64,000 nucleotides of DNA, from NCBI GenBank assembly GCA_950295325.1, contig OX485806.1, forward strand, positions 18,228,001-18,292,000, in the 5' to 3' direction. The stretch comes from Polytrichum commune. Taxonomy: Eukaryota > Streptophyta > Polytrichopsida > Polytrichales > Polytrichaceae. Of the stretch, positions 36,121 through 47,144 are shown piece by piece; the stretch's first letter is position 1, and the number at the start of each line of letters is the position of its first letter. A program made the translations under genes and the position numbers. The notes beneath the pieces are model-generated. The model saw only the letters and a list, made by a program, of their open reading frames with translations, made no database searches and was not told where the DNA came from.

Positions 36121-36870
36121 GGCTCTCCTAGTCGTTTTACCTCCCAACTTTTGGCCTTCCTAAATTGCTCTTCCAAACCCTGTGCGTTAACGCACAGGGT
36201 TTTACCTCCCAATTTTGGCCTTCCTAAGTTGCGCTTACAAACCCTGTGCGTTAACGCACAGGGTTTCTCCTCCCAACTTTTGGCCTTGCTAAGTTGCGCT
36301 TACAAACCCTATGGGTTAACGCACAGGGTTTCGCCTCCCAACTTTGGCCTTCCTAAGTTGCGCTTTTAAACCCTGTACGTTAATGCACAGGGTGTCTCCT
36401 CCCAAGTTTTGGCCTTACTATGTTGCGCTTACAAACCCTATGCGTTACACACAGGGTTTCTCCTCCCAACTTTGGCCTTCCGAAGTTGCTCTTACAAACC
36501 CTGTGCGTTAACGCACAGGGTTTCACCTTCCGACTTTTTGCTTTCTAAATTGCTGTTATAAACCCTGTGCGTTAACGTACAGGGTTTCACCTCCCAACTT
36601 TTCGCCTCCTAAGTTGCTCTTATAAACCCTGTGCGTTAACGCACAGGGTTTCGCCTCCCAACTTTTTGCCTCCTGAGTTGCTCTTATAAACCCTGTGCGT
36701 CAACGTACAGGGTTTTACCTCCCAACTTCTCGCCTCCCAAGTTGCTCTTATAAACCCTGTGCGTTCTCCTCCTAACTTCTAGCCTTCCTAAATTTCTGTT
36801 ATATACCATGTGCATTAACGTATAGGGTTTCTCCTCTCCAATTTATAACCTCTATAAATTGCTACTAAGT
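36121..36870. repeat. About 11 tandem units of 64 bp, each with a GTTAAC-centred palindrome
   Basis: Each unit joins a palindrome (CTGTGCGTTAACGCACAG, extended by AAACC and GGTTT) to the spacer YCTCCCAACTTTTGGCCTTC and AAGTTGCKCTTAYAAA. Six or so palindromes are perfect or near-perfect; those towards 36760-36870 are degenerate. Further single copies lie at 35102-35121 and 35690-35720. The array is in intron 1 (34888-36954) of the ParB-methylase gene, about 0.1 kb from exon 1. Confidence 0.92.
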
Positions 36871-37236
36871 GACATGTGAGTGAACGTAGAAGGTTCTCCG
36901 TCCTAACTTACAACTTATGCACTATCAAATTGTGTGAACATTGAACTGACTTACCTTTTTGTTTGTCGTCTTCTTTGAACCCGTCTTCAATTCGGACTCT
37001 GATATACGATCGTCTACATCTTCTTTGTTCTTTGCACCTTCATCATCCTCCATCGCATCAAAATCCAGTGTCTTCACAGTTTCTTCTACCGTACTCAACA
37101 AGTTTCTTTTCCATTCTTTTTTTGCATCATTCTTTCCCACATTGAGTCTGAACCTCTTTTTCTCGGAAGTGAAATACAAAGTTTTCTTACGTCTTCTCTT
37201 CGGCCTCACAGATGTTCTCTCTACATCGTCCACCAT

Positions 37237-37748
37237 TGTTGGTGTCTATGATATGTTTTCTATCATTTATTCTTCCAATGTATCTATCTCACAAAATCCG
37301 GCGTATATTACAATCACATGTTGTAATTGGCGTTCAATAAACGAGATATTTCGACGCGTTTGTCATTATGTGTTTATTTTTGTTATATCCGCCAAAATTT
37401 TCTGACACCTACTTTGTTCTATTTATAATGATCAATAATTTATTTTTCCAACCAATTTTAATTCTTTCTACATCTACGTCAGTCCACACATATATATTTT
37501 AAATTTCTATCAATACTTTTAGTATTTCACGCCGTTTTGTATATATCTTGTTCGTAAAAAGTCTCTGACTATTATTGTATTATGTCCACTTCTGTATTAT
37601 TAGATGTTATGTATCACACACTTTCATCTCCATCCATTATTGTATCACATGTTTTCATTTCCATTCATTTCCTCACACAACTCTATACAAAAGCAACATT
37701 CACCCCATATTTTTGTGATGTGTTGTTCATATGTTCTTTTGATTTTTT
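37237..37748. promoter_or_regulatory. Shared promoter region between two divergent genes
   Basis: The 512-bp space separates the first ATG of the minus-strand ParB-methylase gene (37236) from the first ATG of the plus-strand transposase gene (37749). It is AT-rich with several TATA-like words (for example TATATATTTT near 37490), but no single box can be chosen. The head-to-head layout would allow joint expression. Confidence 0.5.
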
Positions 37749-40700
37749 ATGGCTACCATTAGAGCTCATGGATCTTTTGTTCCCTTCATTTTGCCACTAC
37801 AAGATGATGGTCATGTGAGTGTTTCAGAGGATTTACTTAGTTTGAGATTCAACCTCCAGATAGGAATTATGTATTTAGAGCATGAGATGTACTCTGCAAA
37901 TGGAGAGGTGTATGAAACGATTTTGGTTCCAAAAAATAGAACTGATGTTGGTTTTATGTGGATCTTAGGACCTGGTTCATTTAGGGTAATAGGACTTTCT
38001 GAGTCTCAGATGCAAGCTTCAACTGTCATTTTGACAAACGAATCCGGTACATCCACAGTTCAAATTCCCTCTATCACACCTGTTATGGTGGAACCCCTTG
38101 ATGATAGTGTGTTTGTGCTATCAGATTCAGAAGATGACATTTGTGCATCTGTTGATCTTTCAAACACATCGTCATTTCCATTTAGAAGTGTTCATTCTAT
38201 TCCTTCCCAACTTCCTATACATGTAGCCAAATCCCCTTGCAGTCTTATGTACAAGAAGGTGGTTCCCCAAATCTCACCTTCTCAACGTCCTCCACTACAC
38301 CCTTCACCTTCATCTACAGGGTTGACTATGGTTGATGCCTTGAAGCTGACAAAGTTAAGAAAAAAATCAAAGTCCGATCTTGCATCCATTGATTTTGACA
38401 GTATAGATGTTCGAGAAATCAAGTACTTACCATCTTCTTTTAATGGTGATGTTTTATTTCTCTTGCCTCCTGTGGCACTCAAAGCTCCAAATACGTATGG
38501 TCGCTCAATGGACGGCATGGACAAGATGTGCGACGGTCACCCTTGGTGCACCACCAAAACCACCAATATCGAAAATGACTTTGGACTGTCCTTCCGGCGC
38601 TCTACTTGTGTTGGTCATCTCCAATGTCATAATGACTACTGTTATTACATGAATCGCAATGGGGGCCTCCGGAACAACACTGAATGGGTCGGTTCAACTC
38701 CTATCCCATTTGTTGTGGGTGTTGTTCCCCCTACTAAGTCCACTGTCGAGTATAAGGTATGTCGTTCCACACCTGTGTGCATTGCTTTGTGTAATGCTCG
38801 AATCATATACATCCACTCCACATCCGTTGGAATATCTAGGGCTTGCATTCATCTTGGTGTACATGATCACCCTGTGGCCAATGGCACATGCCGTGAATCA
38901 TTGGACATGGCATACCAATGCGTTGCAAATGAAGTTTTGAAAACACCCATAGCAAAAAATTCAGCCATAGTTATGGCGGCGAGCAAACAATTTTTGGCCG
39001 ATTACCTTCTCAAATCTCCCGCAAATGTCGAAGGCCATCACTTGATTGGTTCATCCCTAGAGGTCGTCATGGACAAATTCAGCACTCTTGCTTCTCCAAA
39101 TTGTCGTAACTTTGTATCTGGATCAAAGCGGTTTTTGTGTAGTGGAATAGGAACTATGGATAGTATTATGGCGCTCAAAGACCACTCTGCTTTCAAATTC
39201 GTCCATGGTAGTCGGTTCCCATGGCAGTCAAAGAACAAAGTGTTTGTTTTGAAGATGTCTGTAGACCTTCCAGGTAGTGGTGTGGAGCTTGTGAAGAGGA
39301 TGCAAGTCGGTGGGGATATGGAGAATTCATGGATTATGTTTGACCATGTCAAACGTTTGAAGGACTGGACGACCATGGCTTGCCATGTGTACGACAGTCG
39401 ATACTGTAAAGTGTTGACTATTGCGTGTTGTGATATGCAATCTGAAGATGGTGCAGCACAAATTCTCTTTTGGAAAAATTTGAATGCTGTCATGGCAGAT
39501 AATGATGTACCAAACGTAAACTTCAAAGGATTTATGGCTGATAGTGCTCAAGCTAATTGGAATGCGGTGAGGGCGATTTACGGGGATGGTGATCCAAGTC
39601 TACCCATGGTTGCACGTGAGCGTACATGTCTTTTCTATTGGTCCGCAAGTTTGGATAAGGTGACCCAAAAGTATATCAAACCATCCTTGCAATTTCAACA
39701 CAAACAAATATGCAAGGATTACAAAGACGCGAAAACAATGGACGACGCTGAGACCAAGTACCATGTGATTCGTTCTTGGTGGTTGTCATCTGGAGCTGCC
39801 TCCGAAGAAGGCATCATTAGCCTTTCAGAGTGATTGGGATTTTGGCACTTTCGTTACAGACAATGGGGTGGCCATATGCTACTTGTAAGTACATATCAAA
39901 CTTCATTAGTCAATGTAATATATCCTATATTTTTCTTATCTTTGTCTTTCTGTGTTGTTCATAGGATATGATAATAAAAGAACGTGCGGGAATGCCAATA
40001 TGCAACCTTGCAGAGACTGTACATAACAAACAACAAACTGTTTGGGTCGTTCGATCCAAACCTTGTAGGCAGTTTGGGTCGTTCAACCCAAACGTGGCAG
40101 CCATTTTGGGTTGAACGACCCAAACCTAGATATATAATCTATCTTATGTTTGTCTTATCCTTGTATTTGTGTGTTGTTCATAGGATATGACAATAGAAGA
40201 GCGTGCGGAAATGCCAACATGCAACCTTGCAGAGACTGTATACAACAAATGGCTCCAACAGTCCGGCAACAAGATGACTTGTTTATATGAAGCTACAGTG
40301 GACGACATGATCCGTGCCTTCATGCAAATTGCAAATTACCGGACATGGTTGAAAGGGGGGTCGGATGGTAAAGGTCCTGATTCGGCATCCTTGAAACTCA
40401 AAGCGGCTGCCAGGTGTGGAGATCCAAAAATGTTGGCCGATGCCATGAAGTCTTATCCAAGGGCAGAAGACGTCAACACTAGAGATTGTGCATTGGAAGG
40501 GTCAGAGCTCTTTGGTTCCACCAAACGCAAACTCAACCTACCACCGGGTGCTGATTGTGACTCTCATCGACCCGACAAAGTGAACTATTCCATTCCTCGT
40601 CCCAACACCCGAGCAACTCGTCAACGCATAGAGGAATCGTTGAGTTCTACAATTCATGGTGTGGCTCATACTACATCCGTGTTAGAGACAGATTGTCTTG

Positions 40701-41176
40701 CTTCCAAGTGGCACATTGCAAGATTACCACCCAACTCAGCCAAACGATGTTGGGCACTGCAGGCCATCACAAGGACTATGTGCAATGCCAAAGTCGGGAC
40801 TGGGAAACATGGCACACCTGCTCCAACATACAAAGGGCTCAGGAAGGAATTTCGCACTCCCAACAATGTGGAGTATGAATTTTGGTTTTGCCCTGACGAC
40901 ATCAAACGTTGTGTGAGTGGCAATAAGAAGAAATATGTGTTGGACTGGCCTATAGTACCCAACACATGGCCGGTGAAGATAGGTACCAATCTATTGCGAG
41001 AGGAGGTTTTGGCACTTGAAGATGTTGGATTTCAACTACAGCAGAGGGAGGCATTGTCCCCTCGTCGTAGGCTTTCAACAAATCGCAACTCTCCCCATCC
41101 CTCGCTCGCATTTTTCTATGCCACCAAACCCGGACGCCCACCCTACATTCAGGTTTGGGAAGACAGTGCGTCGTAA
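37749..41176 (+). pseudogene. Mutator-like transposase with GCM/WRKY-type zinc finger, two exons, one stop
   Basis: Exon 1 runs 37749-39884 and exon 2 40184-41176; donor GTAAGT and acceptor TTCATAG join in phase 0. About 1,040 codons. Order: a Ser-rich N-terminus with an acidic patch; a zinc finger (residues 287-374: CVGHLQCHNDYC, then CIALC and CIHLGVHDHP), the GCM1/WRKY-related type found in some Mutator-like transposases; a DDE nuclease region with VYDS (about 549), FMADSAQANWNAV (about 598) and RTCLFYW in place of the usual 'C.WH'; then FWHFRYRQWGG and, in exon 2, MPTCNLAETVYNKW. A TGA at 39831-39833 sits where a Trp codon would fit and is the only stop in the spliced frame, so decay may be recent or a base may be wrong. 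The C-terminus beyond 41150 is uncertain because a retroelement abuts it. Confidence 0.72.
39917..40248 (+). repeat. Duplicated intron end and exon 2 start, with palindromes between the copies
   Basis: 39917-40030 and 40131-40248 both contain the intron end (GTGTTGTTCATAG) and the first 20 or so codons of exon 2 (ATGCCAAYATGCAACCTTGC, AGAGACTGTA). Between them, 40039-40130, lie about three TTGGGTCG-type palindromes. Splicing to the first copy would read into the palindromes and stop; splicing to the second continues the transposase frame. Confidence 0.88.
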
Positions 41177-41249
41177 TCCAACAACACCGCTAGCGGATCA
41201 CAAAAACAAATGGGAGAGCGCCGGACTCATGGAGGGTTACTATGTGGTT

Positions 41250-44200
41250 GGGGTCACTGTTGATACCACCCAATTGGGGTAAACCTTTTCACGTCTATTG
41301 TGATGCTAGTAATGTGGCAATAGGGAGTGCGCTTTGTCAAGCAACGGGAGAAAAAGAGAAGGATCAACCTATAGCTTATGCGAGTAAGCAATTGACCCCC
41401 GCCGAAAGAAACTACTCTACAACGGAGAGGGAGTGCCTAGCCATGGTGTTTTCCGTTAAAAAGTTTAGGCATTACCTCATGTGCAACCCGGTTGTATTTT
41501 TTGTTGACCACATGGCTATCAAGTATCTAATTAATAAGGCGGAGTTAAGTGGTAGGTTAGCTAGGTGGGTTTTGTTATTAGAAGAATTCGACTACACGGT
41601 GGAATATAAACCGGGTCGTATGCATTTACAAGCGGACCACTTGTCTAGGTTGTCGGAGGAGATAGGAAAAAATCCGGTAAATGATATGTTAGTAGATGAT
41701 AGCCTCTTTGTGGTCACTTCTACACCGGAGTGGTATGCGGGCATAGTGGAATTTCTAACAACCCACAAGTTGCCCAAAGAGTGGACAAAAGAAGAGAGAA
41801 GGAAGGTGAGGGTAAATAGTAGGCAATTTGTTGTAGTGGGCCATAGGTTGTTTAGAAGGGGGTCCGATGGTATTTTACGACGATGCGTGTCAAAAACGGA
41901 GGTTGAAGCGATTTTAATCGCTTGCCACGATAGCGCTTGCGGCGGTCACTTCTCGGGTCAACTCACCGGGCAAAAAATACTTAGAGCGGGCTACTTTTGG
42001 CCTACACTATTTAAAAACGCCCATGACTATGTAAGGAAATGCGACGCTTGCCAACGGTATGCCCGAGACGACCTTAGAATGGAGATGCCTTTACATGTAT
42101 CATTACCCTTAATTCCTTTCGAAAAATGGGGCATCGACTATGTGGGTGAGGTCCATCCCCAATCTTCAAAAGGAATGAAATATATTGTGGTGGCAACCGA
42201 GTACCTCACCAAGTGGGCGGAAGCCAAAGCGGTGAAGACCGACACGGCGGAACACGCGGCAACATTTATGTACGAAAACATAATTTCGCGGTTCGGGGTG
42301 CCGAAGATCCTAGTAAGCGATAGGGGTACTCACTTTTTGAATGACTTGATTCGAGAGATGACAGAGAAATTTAAAATTGATCACCGGAAGACTACTCCCT
42401 ACCACCCACAAACCAATGGACAAACGGAAAGGGTTAACGGAATTTTGGTGAGTATACTACGCAAGACGGTTATAGACTCGAAGCGGGATTGGGATACGAA
42501 ACTAACGGCGGCACTTTGGGCATACCGTACAACCTATAAGGTAACTACGCGTGCTACACCATTTTCCTTAGTCTATGGTCTTGAAGCGACACTACCAATC
42601 GAATATGAAGTCGAGTCACTTAGGGTGGCCGTGAGTACGAAACTTACCGAAAGTCAATCCTTACGAAATCGACTAACCGATTTGGAAGCACTTGACGAAG
42701 GGAGGAGCATGGCGGCTCAACATATTGAGGCAATCCAAAGAAGGAGAAAAATTACTTTCGACAAACGACATAAGAGAAGGGCCCTAACACCGGGAATGAT
42801 GGTCATGATTCAAGACGCACGAAAGCTTGAATTTCCGGCGAAATTCAATGCGGTATGGTTAGGACCTTACCTTGTCTATGAGGTCTTTCCTAATAATTCA
42901 ATTCAATTGGAAACGTTGAATGGTGAGCTCTTTCCTACCCGTACATCGGGAAGTAGATGTAAGGAGTACCGAGCTTGACTAGGCAACTTACCCTTGGAGC
43001 AAGAGATGTTTGGATTCATCCCCCGATGGTCGCCAATTATGTGAGCCCAAAAGGGTGCCCACATTTAGTCTTAGACCCTTGAAACGTTAGTTGATGCACT
43101 TTGAAGTAGCATGTTACTTCACAAAAATATAAAAAGAGTGAAATGTTAGTCTTAGAAGTACCATGTTGTAAGAGGCTAGGATGTGAGTTGTTATTGTGTT
43201 TTTACCTTCGGAAGGATTTGAATGAATGAGGATAGGTAAGGAGAACTTGGATTGAGTAGTTAGTGAGTAGGCTAGTACAAATGGATGGAGACAACCAAAG
43301 TGACTCAAGAGGCAAGTGCATTCGAATTGGGATGAATGGAGGATCACATGGAGCGCACAAGTGGACCACCTCATCATGGCCACTTAATGGGGAAGGCCCA
43401 AGGAAGAATGCAAGGTGGAGGATAAGCAAATTCTCAAAGCACCAATCAAATCACGAGTTAAGCATCGTGGTTTGAATTAAGTGGTGAGCGACGATTTGGA
43501 AAAGTAAGGGGAGAAAGTTATGGCGGCGGAAAGCGAAGGAGGCTAAGTTTGGGTTGAAGCATCCCAAGTTTGGTAAAGTGTGGTAGGTAGAAAGCCAAGG
43601 CTAGTTAAATGTTCGAATTAGGATCCTTGTTGATCATTTGAGGGAGGAAGGCTTAGAAGATAGGATTGGCGCCTACTAAGTAGGAGGAAATCTCAAGGGC
43701 TTATCGTGAGCCTTGAGGGTGCTCACCCCCTCAAGCTTACTATATAATCCCTCATTCTTCCCTCACTCATCCTCTCTTTCCTTTGTGCTCCAAGGCACCC
43801 CACGAGTTATAAGTGTGGGTGTGGGAAGCCATATTGGAGCACATGTGTGTGCTTAGTTTTTAGTTTGAGAGCCAAGGCTTGTTAGCCTTGAAGAGGGCTT
43901 GACCTCTTGGTAGAATTAGTGTTGACGTGAAGGATTTTAAAGTTAATTCATGATTCCAATTTGTGGTACTTAAAGTTCATGTTTTGAATACACGTGGTTG
44001 TAAGTTCCATGTTTAAGAGTTGAGCACTTGATGTTGTGATGAGTGCAAAAATATACTTGTGTGGATTAGTTAGTCTTAGTGAAGTTAGGAAATTCTCTCT
44101 CCCCCTCTCCTCTCTAGGATTTTAGGATTTTAGGATTAGAGAAGAATTGTGTGATTAGAAAGGGGTTGTTAGTAGAATTAGGGAAATTAGGTAGGAAGAT

Positions 44201-44650
44201 TAGTTAAGGGCTTGAATAATTAGTGAGGTAGTTGGGGATTACAACTACAAAGTTGTGGGTTCATGAAGGAGCTGGGTTTGTTTAGTTAGAAAGTAAAGAG
44301 CTGGGTTTATGAAGGACCTGGGTTTGTTTAGTTAGAAGCTAAGGAGCTGGGTTCATGAAGGAGCTGGGTTTATGAAGGAGCTGGGTTTGTTTAGTTAGAA
44401 GCTAAGAAGCTGGGTTTATGAAGGAGCTGGGTTTATGAAGGAGCTAGTTAAATCCAAGACCACTTGAAGGGTGAACCTTGCACTATGGACTCATCCAAGT
44501 CCAAATCCAATACCGCGGAGGAATGTGAGCCCAAACCCACTACTCGGACTACGGACGCTTAAGGGTGGGGGTTTGGCCTCACACACCCCATTTTCGCAAC
44601 TTAGGCCAACCTATTTCCGTGCATCACACTATCAACCTCTGATCATTGTT
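41250..44650 (+). mobile_element. Ty3/gypsy retroelement fossil: RNase H, integrase and probable 3' LTR
   Basis: About 570 codons (41265-42978) stay open and carry RNase H (FHVYCDASNVAIGSALCQ, ERNYSTTERECLAMV, RMHLQADHLSRL), the integrase zinc-binding and core region (WGIDYVGEV, GVPKILVSDRGTHF, TPYHPQTNGQTERVNG) and the integrase C-terminal domain, with no chromodomain seen. The type is closest to plant Ty3/gypsy elements of the Athila/Tat side. A probable 3' LTR follows from about 43035 (TGTGAGCCC) and contains a TATATAAT word near 43742. Gag, protease, reverse transcriptase and the 5' LTR are absent, so this is a broken copy. The open integrase frame suggests a fairly young fossil. With one LTR, age cannot be measured. 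Confidence 0.85.
44250..44450 (+). repeat. Tandem repeat inside the probable LTR
   Basis: GAAGGAGCTGGGTTTATG and GGGTTTGTTTAGTTAGAAGC alternate about six times. Confidence 0.8.
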
Positions 44651-44659
44651 GACATGTCA

Positions 44660-45734
44660 TGATTGAAATCCAACTTAGGCAATGCTACCATCTAAGTTGA
44701 GAACTAGGTTTAGTTTGCAACCAAACTTAGGCACCAAAATTATCAATAACAAGAATCAACCATAATTGGTTTTGTAATTGATTGGTGATCAAGAAGAGGG
44801 TGACCTATATTGCGAGTATGGGTCGGAGAGAATATCCACTTTAAAAAATCATCATAATTTGGTTATTCCAGTATGAAAACATTATGAAAAAACATGAATT
44901 AGATTCATGTTTATGTTTCTCTACATGAGAAAATTTTCTCTTATCATATCTAAAGCGTACAAATTCTAAATTGATTAACTAGTTAGGAATGGGTCAACTA
45001 CCTTACATAGCCACTCCAGAGAGTGTGGGAAACACTGTCCGGGGAGAACCAACGGTTAGTTACAAATGAACTGGTTGAGTTTGAGAAATAACCAGTTGAG
45101 GTTCAAGACTTCAGGAGAATTACTGATCATTTTAGAGGAATCTATAGAAGAATATACCTCGAATGAATAAAGCAAAACTGGAAGATGTCAACATGTGACC
45201 GGTTGGATTTAGGATCATTGGAATCTTGACTGAATAATATGCCCAAAAAGTTCCTGGGCACTGGTGGGAAAGCCCTTAGTTTACTTTTTTGGGGAATATA
45301 AAGCTTTTGTATTATTCAAGCATTTCTGCAAATTTTCTGTAGCCGCATTTCAGATTTTCAACTTAGACAATGGGCTAAATTAGCATTGAACATTGTCAAC
45401 AGACATGTAACATTACAATAGAATTTCAACACTACTTGGGACTGGATTTTTTTGAAAGAGGTCAGTTCTTAGCTTATATGAATGAATGTAAGAAAGGAAG
45501 ATGACCACGATGTTGCCACTTGTGTGAATAATGGTGTTGCTTCATTTTCAAGTTGGTCTGAATCTCTATGTAGTTTCGAAATGGGCAATACAAGATAGAG
45601 AGTCCATAATGACCACTATCTCCTTTCAAAGGTGAACACCTTGAACATGCGTGGACAGGTCGAGCCAACACTTTTCTTCCCCAAGGGCAAGTTCTTAGGT
45701 TACCACATGGTTGGTTGGAAATATATGGTTCACC
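44660..45734. other. No gene recognised; contains dispersed repeat R3 copy at 45040-45275
   Basis: The 45040-45275 stretch (GGGGAGAACCAACGGTTAG onward) matches 15445-15655 and 50850-51070. The remainder is AT-rich. Confidence 0.5.
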
Positions 45735-45860
45735 CATATACCCCCACCATGATTAGGTGGCAGGGTGCACCCAAAATCAAGTACTAGGAAGGTCACCCAT
45801 CTGAGTACTATTTTGGCTTAGGCAACTTAAACTTTGGGGTTCCCATGGGATCTGGTTTAG
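45735..45860 (-). mobile_element. 5S rRNA-derived repeat (Cassandra-like LTR fossil or 5S-SINE), minus strand
   Basis: Read on the minus strand, 45856-45781 gives GATCCCATGGGAACCCCAAA, then GTTTAAGTTGCCTAAGC and AGTACTCAGATGGGTGACC. This follows plant 5S rRNA from about base 35 to 105, including the internal promoter elements. Similarity to the plus-strand copy at 49793-49915 continues beyond the 5S part (AGYACTTGATTT, then YACCTTACCACCTA), so it belongs to a repeat family and is not a 5S gene. Cassandra miniature LTR elements carry such a domain. No LTR ends, coding parts or partner LTR were identified. Confidence 0.65.
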
Positions 45861-46440
45861 AGCCTAGGGTTCAAGTTGCCCTTTGGATGAATATGTATAC
45901 TCTCCTTCATCATTGCCTACATTGATTATCCCATTTAGTGAGAGTGGGCTAATAGTGCATGTGGGAAGTTAGTGAAGGCGGAACTAAAATTCTTTACGCT
46001 ATGTGATTAGGGCCACCACAAGATCTAGGGTTTTGGGGTCCAAAGTGTCAAAACACCGGAAACTCTCAATGCAAGCTCTCTTCGGTTTCTTAGTATTAGG
46101 AGATGCCTTAGGATTGAGTGGCGCCGACTTAGCAAATCCACAATAAAACATCAACAAAAAAATTGGACCCTCCCATAATGTAGTTATGGTTATTGGAATC
46201 AATAATTATCAACATTTTTATTGATAAAGCCTCCCAATTATGTTCATTATTAAATCGGAGTAGTTAATAAAATATGAAGTAGTCCAATCTCGTTTAAACA
46301 CATGTCTTCATGGTGTTTGTTCTTTGATCCTCGTCTAACCACACACCAATTTAATTTCAAGTGTCTGAGTAAGAAACTAATAAACTAACACCCGCATATC
46401 TTATGGTTTGCTCAGTACAATTATTTGTAAAGTAAAGAAG
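45861..46440. other. No gene recognised
   Basis: AT-rich flank of the 5S-derived repeat, without motifs. Confidence 0.35.
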
Positions 46441-46444
46441 ATGA

Positions 46445-46750
46445 AACCATGGATTTAGTCCCATACGTTGAGTTTATGAGAATTAACCTAAAGCCATTCA
46501 AGTTTTCTTTGCATAGGCCAAATTAGGATATAGGACAATGGATCCATGCATGTACCATGTTTTAGATCTTAAAATTTTCTCAAAGTTTGAAAGATAGAAA
46601 GAGGAAGTCCCAAAAGTTCCACCCCAAGTTTTGAATTAGGCTCCAATACACGGTGAGCTTCAAAGCTCTTAATAGAGAGTTTTCTCAAAGAAGGATCAAA
46701 CCCATAGTGACGTCCTTCTTTGAGGGACATTATGGACAACTCTAGTGTCA
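46445..46750. repeat. Dispersed repeat, copy 1 (copy 2 at 51780-52195)
   Basis: Shared blocks are TTTAGTCCCA, AAGTTTTCTT, TTTTAGA, CCAAGTTT with GAAAG.TGGATAGA-like text, AGTTYCACCCCA, GGCTCCAATAYACG, GTTTTCTCAA.GAAGGATC and TCTTTGAG. Same orientation in both copies. Confidence 0.6.
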
Positions 46751-46776
46751 CAAACACTATTTGCAGAGGGGCCAAA

Positions 46777-47139
46777 CTACACTAAATATGATATTTAGTG
46801 TCTTATGGTATTTTATGTCACTATGGTAACATTGCGGATGACACTTTTGATGAATAAGTGAACATGTATTGTCACGGATGATGGATGAGTTCATATGTTG
46901 GCCAAAACCCTACCTTCTCTTGTCAGCAACTTGTAGTGATAATTGAAATTTGGATGAAAATTCACTTGGTAAGTGACAGTAATTGCAACATTGTAAATCC
47001 CTAATCCCCCTAAATATTACAAGGAATAAGAAATAATGTTGAGTTAACATGTAGTGTTGGTGGCACTATACCAAGGTTTCCAATCAGTATCGAGCAAGAC
47101 AATTGGAATTGGTGACACTAAATACCATATTTAATGTAG
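46777..47139. mobile_element. 363-bp MITE, family M2b
   Basis: Ends CTACACTAAATATGATATTT and, inverted, CTACATTAAATATGGTATTT. Inverted relative to the copy at 12543-12924. It sits between two dispersed repeats. Confidence 0.8.
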
Positions 47140-47144
47140 ATGCC

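Larger units (their letters stand above)
31070..37236 (-). pseudogene. ParB-like plus DNA-methyltransferase-like protein gene, 8 exons, decayed
   Basis: GT-AG exons on the minus strand: 37236-36955, 34887-34172, 34073-33884, 33778 to about 33165, 33060-32421, 32326-31982, 31889-31431, 31323-31070; most junctions keep frame. The order is an acidic/basic N-terminus, then a ParB/sulfiredoxin-like domain with IWDGNHRFLAW (34297-34323) and LLTAMHDIN, a linker with a Cys-rich patch, then a beta-class (permuted) amino-methyltransferase fold: the catalytic DPPY site is replaced by LQFPDG (32243-32257), followed by DDDVLIVFSAID and the cofactor loop DLTCSTG (31625-31645). ParB-methylase fusions are known from phage and bacteria. 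The lost DPPY suggests it was catalytically inactive or altered. Stops at 34678, 33271 and 32544 and a frameshift at the T-run 33359-33366 break it; another shift seems to lie near 31756. It diverges from the transposase gene at 37749. Assignments rest on motifs read by eye. Confidence 0.6.

Noticed and set aside
36121-36870. CRISPR-like array
   Set aside because: Units are regular repeats, but the spacers are also repeats of each other, the palindromes are GTTAAC-centred, and the setting is a plant intron.
39965-40130. Use of the first acceptor (39964) as the true start of exon 2
   Set aside because: That reading runs into the palindromes and stops; the second acceptor at 40183 joins in phase and continues the conserved C-terminus.
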